Below are positions 5,730 to 6,369 of a stretch of 6,369 nt of DNA, piece by piece. The number at the start of each line of letters is the position of its first letter. Position 1 is the first letter of the stretch. A program made the position numbers and the translations under genes. The stretch comes from Candidatus Omnitrophota bacterium. Its GTDB lineage: Bacteria > Omnitrophota > Gorgyraeia > B26-G9. The DNA lies in assembly GCA_023136735.1 (NCBI GenBank), contig JAGLQQ010000253.1, positions 1 to 6,369 on the forward strand, given 5' to 3'. The notes beneath the pieces were generated by a model. It had not been told where the DNA came from and made no database searches. It saw only the letters and a list, made by a program, of their open reading frames with translations.

Positions 5730-5753
5730 TACCCCGCAGCAAGCTGCGAGGTA
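5730..5753. repeat. GC-rich palindromic repeat, copy 1
   Basis: CCCCGCAGC (5732-5740) and GCTGCGAGG (5743-5751) are inverted arms around AA, and the flanking AT pairs extend the stem by two. The single C/A mismatch on the plus strand becomes a G-U pair in a minus-strand RNA. The element stands out as GC-rich in AT-rich DNA and matches copy 2 in design and orientation. It resembles REP-type dispersed intergenic palindromes, but no transposase gene is present to show this. Confidence 0.6.
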
Positions 5754-5832
5754 TCCCCGCTAAAACAACTCTAACTGCAATTCATACTTATGCAACACCA
5801 TTTACTCTTTCTCAAATCCCTTTTAAGCGGAA

Positions 5833-5850
5833 CCGCGGCAAGCCGCGAGG
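5833..5850. repeat. GC-rich palindromic repeat, copy 2
   Basis: CGCGGC (5834-5839) and GCCGCG (5842-5847) are inverted arms around AA, followed by AGG as in copy 1. Against copy 1 the arms differ by a paired change (CAGC/GCTG to CGGC/GCCG), so the stem is kept although the sequence changed. The same C/A position recurs outside the stem, and both copies have the same orientation about 100 bases apart. Confidence 0.6.
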
Positions 5851-6043
5851 AATTAACCCCCTGAGATTAAAAAGATACCAAAAGTAATCAAGGTGGAGTT
5901 GAGGGGAAAATTTTAAAAATTTAGATAAAGAAGCAAAAAATTAGAAATTTTTCAAGTTGCAGTGAAAAACCAACCAAGCAAATCTTTCCTTAATAAATAA
6001 TACCTAAGAGCCAAATAAACTAAAAGATGGCAAACTTGTATTG

Positions 6044-6050
6044 AAAGGAG
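6044..6050 (+). promoter_or_regulatory. ribosome binding site of the zinc-ribbon gene
   Basis: AAAGGAG lies 6 bases before the ATG at 6057. This nearly ideal spacing fixes the start of the truncated plus-strand gene at the right edge. Confidence 0.7.
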
Positions 6051-6056
6051 TACTCA

Positions 6057-6369
6057 ATGCAAGGAAAACCAAAAAGACAGAAGCAGAAACGGTGTAAATG
6101 CTGCGAGGAATTATTCCAGCTGGATACCCGCACCAAGGGCAAACAACTATATTGTTCAAAGCCGGAATGTCAGGCCATCCGCCAGAGAAAAAATGAAAAA
6201 GATTGGCGCAAGCGCAATCCAGATTGCGTGGAATATCAATATCAGCAAACCCGCCAGTGGAACAGTATCCATTCTGATTACAGCCACCAGAGAAGAGCTC
6301 AGAACCCCCAACTTTTAAAACATAATCGTGCTCAAACTCGAAATCGCATGCAAAAAATAAGGACAAAAC
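6057..6369 (+). CDS. Cys4 zinc-ribbon protein, 3' end outside window
   Basis: An open plus-strand frame of 104 codons runs off the right edge without a stop. It starts after a good Shine-Dalgarno site. The N-terminus is strongly basic. C13-x2-C16 (with an extra C15) and C33-x4-C38 ('YCSKPECQ') form a likely Cys4 zinc ribbon. The rest is Arg/Gln/Asn-rich with recurring 'RNPD', 'HSDY' and 'QNPQ' elements and regularly spaced Trp and Tyr. I recognise the general look of an uncharacterised zinc-ribbon family from environmental bacteria, often annotated as hypothetical, but cannot name it. Nucleic-acid binding is inference. It is more GC-rich than the neighbouring genes and sits after two dispersed palindromes, which could mean a mobile or acquired segment. 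A long opposite-strand frame over the same bases is its shadow. Confidence 0.8.
   Translation, partial: MQGKPKRQKQKRCKCCEELFQLDTRTKGKQLYCSKPECQAIRQRKNEKDWRKRNPDCVEYQYQQTRQWNSIHSDYSHQRRAQNPQLLKHNRAQTRNRMQKIRTK

Larger units (their letters stand above)
5498..6056. other. gene-poor gap with an interrupted frame and repeats
   Basis: No intact gene is supported here. A plus-strand frame (5540-5887) is open except for one TAG at 5654-5656. It reads through both GC-rich palindromes and ends at TAA 5885-5887. It has no ATG and no ribosome binding site. The part before the TAG ('FEKEEFDVFTI') could be a gene remnant. From 5890 to 6040 the DNA is AT-rich with a weak AAAAATT/AATTTTT inverted repeat (5936-5952) and no convincing promoter for the gene that follows. 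Confidence 0.4.

Noticed and set aside
5557..5742. 61-residue minus-strand frame
   Set aside because: Its start is a TTG inside the GC-rich palindrome, with no ribosome binding site and no recognisable family. The plus-strand reading of the same bases looks at least as protein-like.
5730..5850. CRISPR array
   Set aside because: There are only two units, each a self-complementary palindrome that differs in sequence, with no further copies, no regular spacers and no cas gene.
5936..5952. AT-only inverted repeat as a terminator
   Set aside because: The stem is only A-T pairs with a 3-base loop and has no following T-tract, so it would be unstable.
6004..6366. 120-residue minus-strand frame at the right edge
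   Set aside because: It is antisense to the zinc-ribbon frame, has an unconvincing composition (many Cys, Phe and Gly) and no ribosome binding site. The plus-strand frame has a good Shine-Dalgarno site and a Cys4 pattern.

Overview
The window is AT-rich bacterial DNA. It carries six protein-coding genes I can support and one possible broken small gene. The fliW-csrA pair implies a flagellated bacterium outside the Gammaproteobacteria. The signal-peptide coiled-coil/TPR protein, the DUF362 ferredoxin and the Cys4 zinc-ribbon protein would suit a deep-branching Gram-negative-type lineage such as Omnitrophota, Elusimicrobiota or a deltaproteobacterial relative. That placement is an inference with low confidence. 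The standard genetic code appears to be used: TAA, TGA and TAG all end recognisable genes here.

Layout: (1) 1-342, plus strand: a consensus-like promoter and a strong Shine-Dalgarno site drive a 78-residue basic orphan protein, whose C-terminus faintly resembles the anti-sigma factor FlgM. (2) 343-458: a short convergent gap with one imperfect hairpin. (3) 459-3112, minus strand: an apparent operon of a 635-residue exported coiled-coil/TPR protein, then fliW, then csrA. FliW, CsrA and flagellin form the known partner switch that couples flagellin level to translation. (4) 3113-3600: a 488-base gap that is not empty. On the minus strand it holds a good sigma-70-type promoter, a four-run G-quadruplex motif, a 63-codon reading frame interrupted by one TAG, and a terminator-like hairpin. 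This is either a small RNA or decayed gene, or an attenuated leader for the coiled-coil-fliW-csrA operon. (5) 3601-5429, minus strand: a two-gene operon with a 4-base overlap, encoding a DUF362 protein with two [4Fe-4S] cluster motifs and a nucleoside phosphorylase-family protein, with its own promoter. (6) 5430-6056: a 627-base gap holding that promoter, an open but stop-interrupted plus-strand frame, and two GC-rich palindromes of the same design that differ by a compensatory base-pair change. (7) 6057 to the right edge, plus strand: a Cys4 zinc-ribbon protein, cut off by the window end.

The most interesting part is the 3154-3430 transcription unit in front of the coiled-coil-fliW-csrA operon. 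The linkage of an uncharacterised exported coiled-coil protein to the FliW/CsrA switch comes next.
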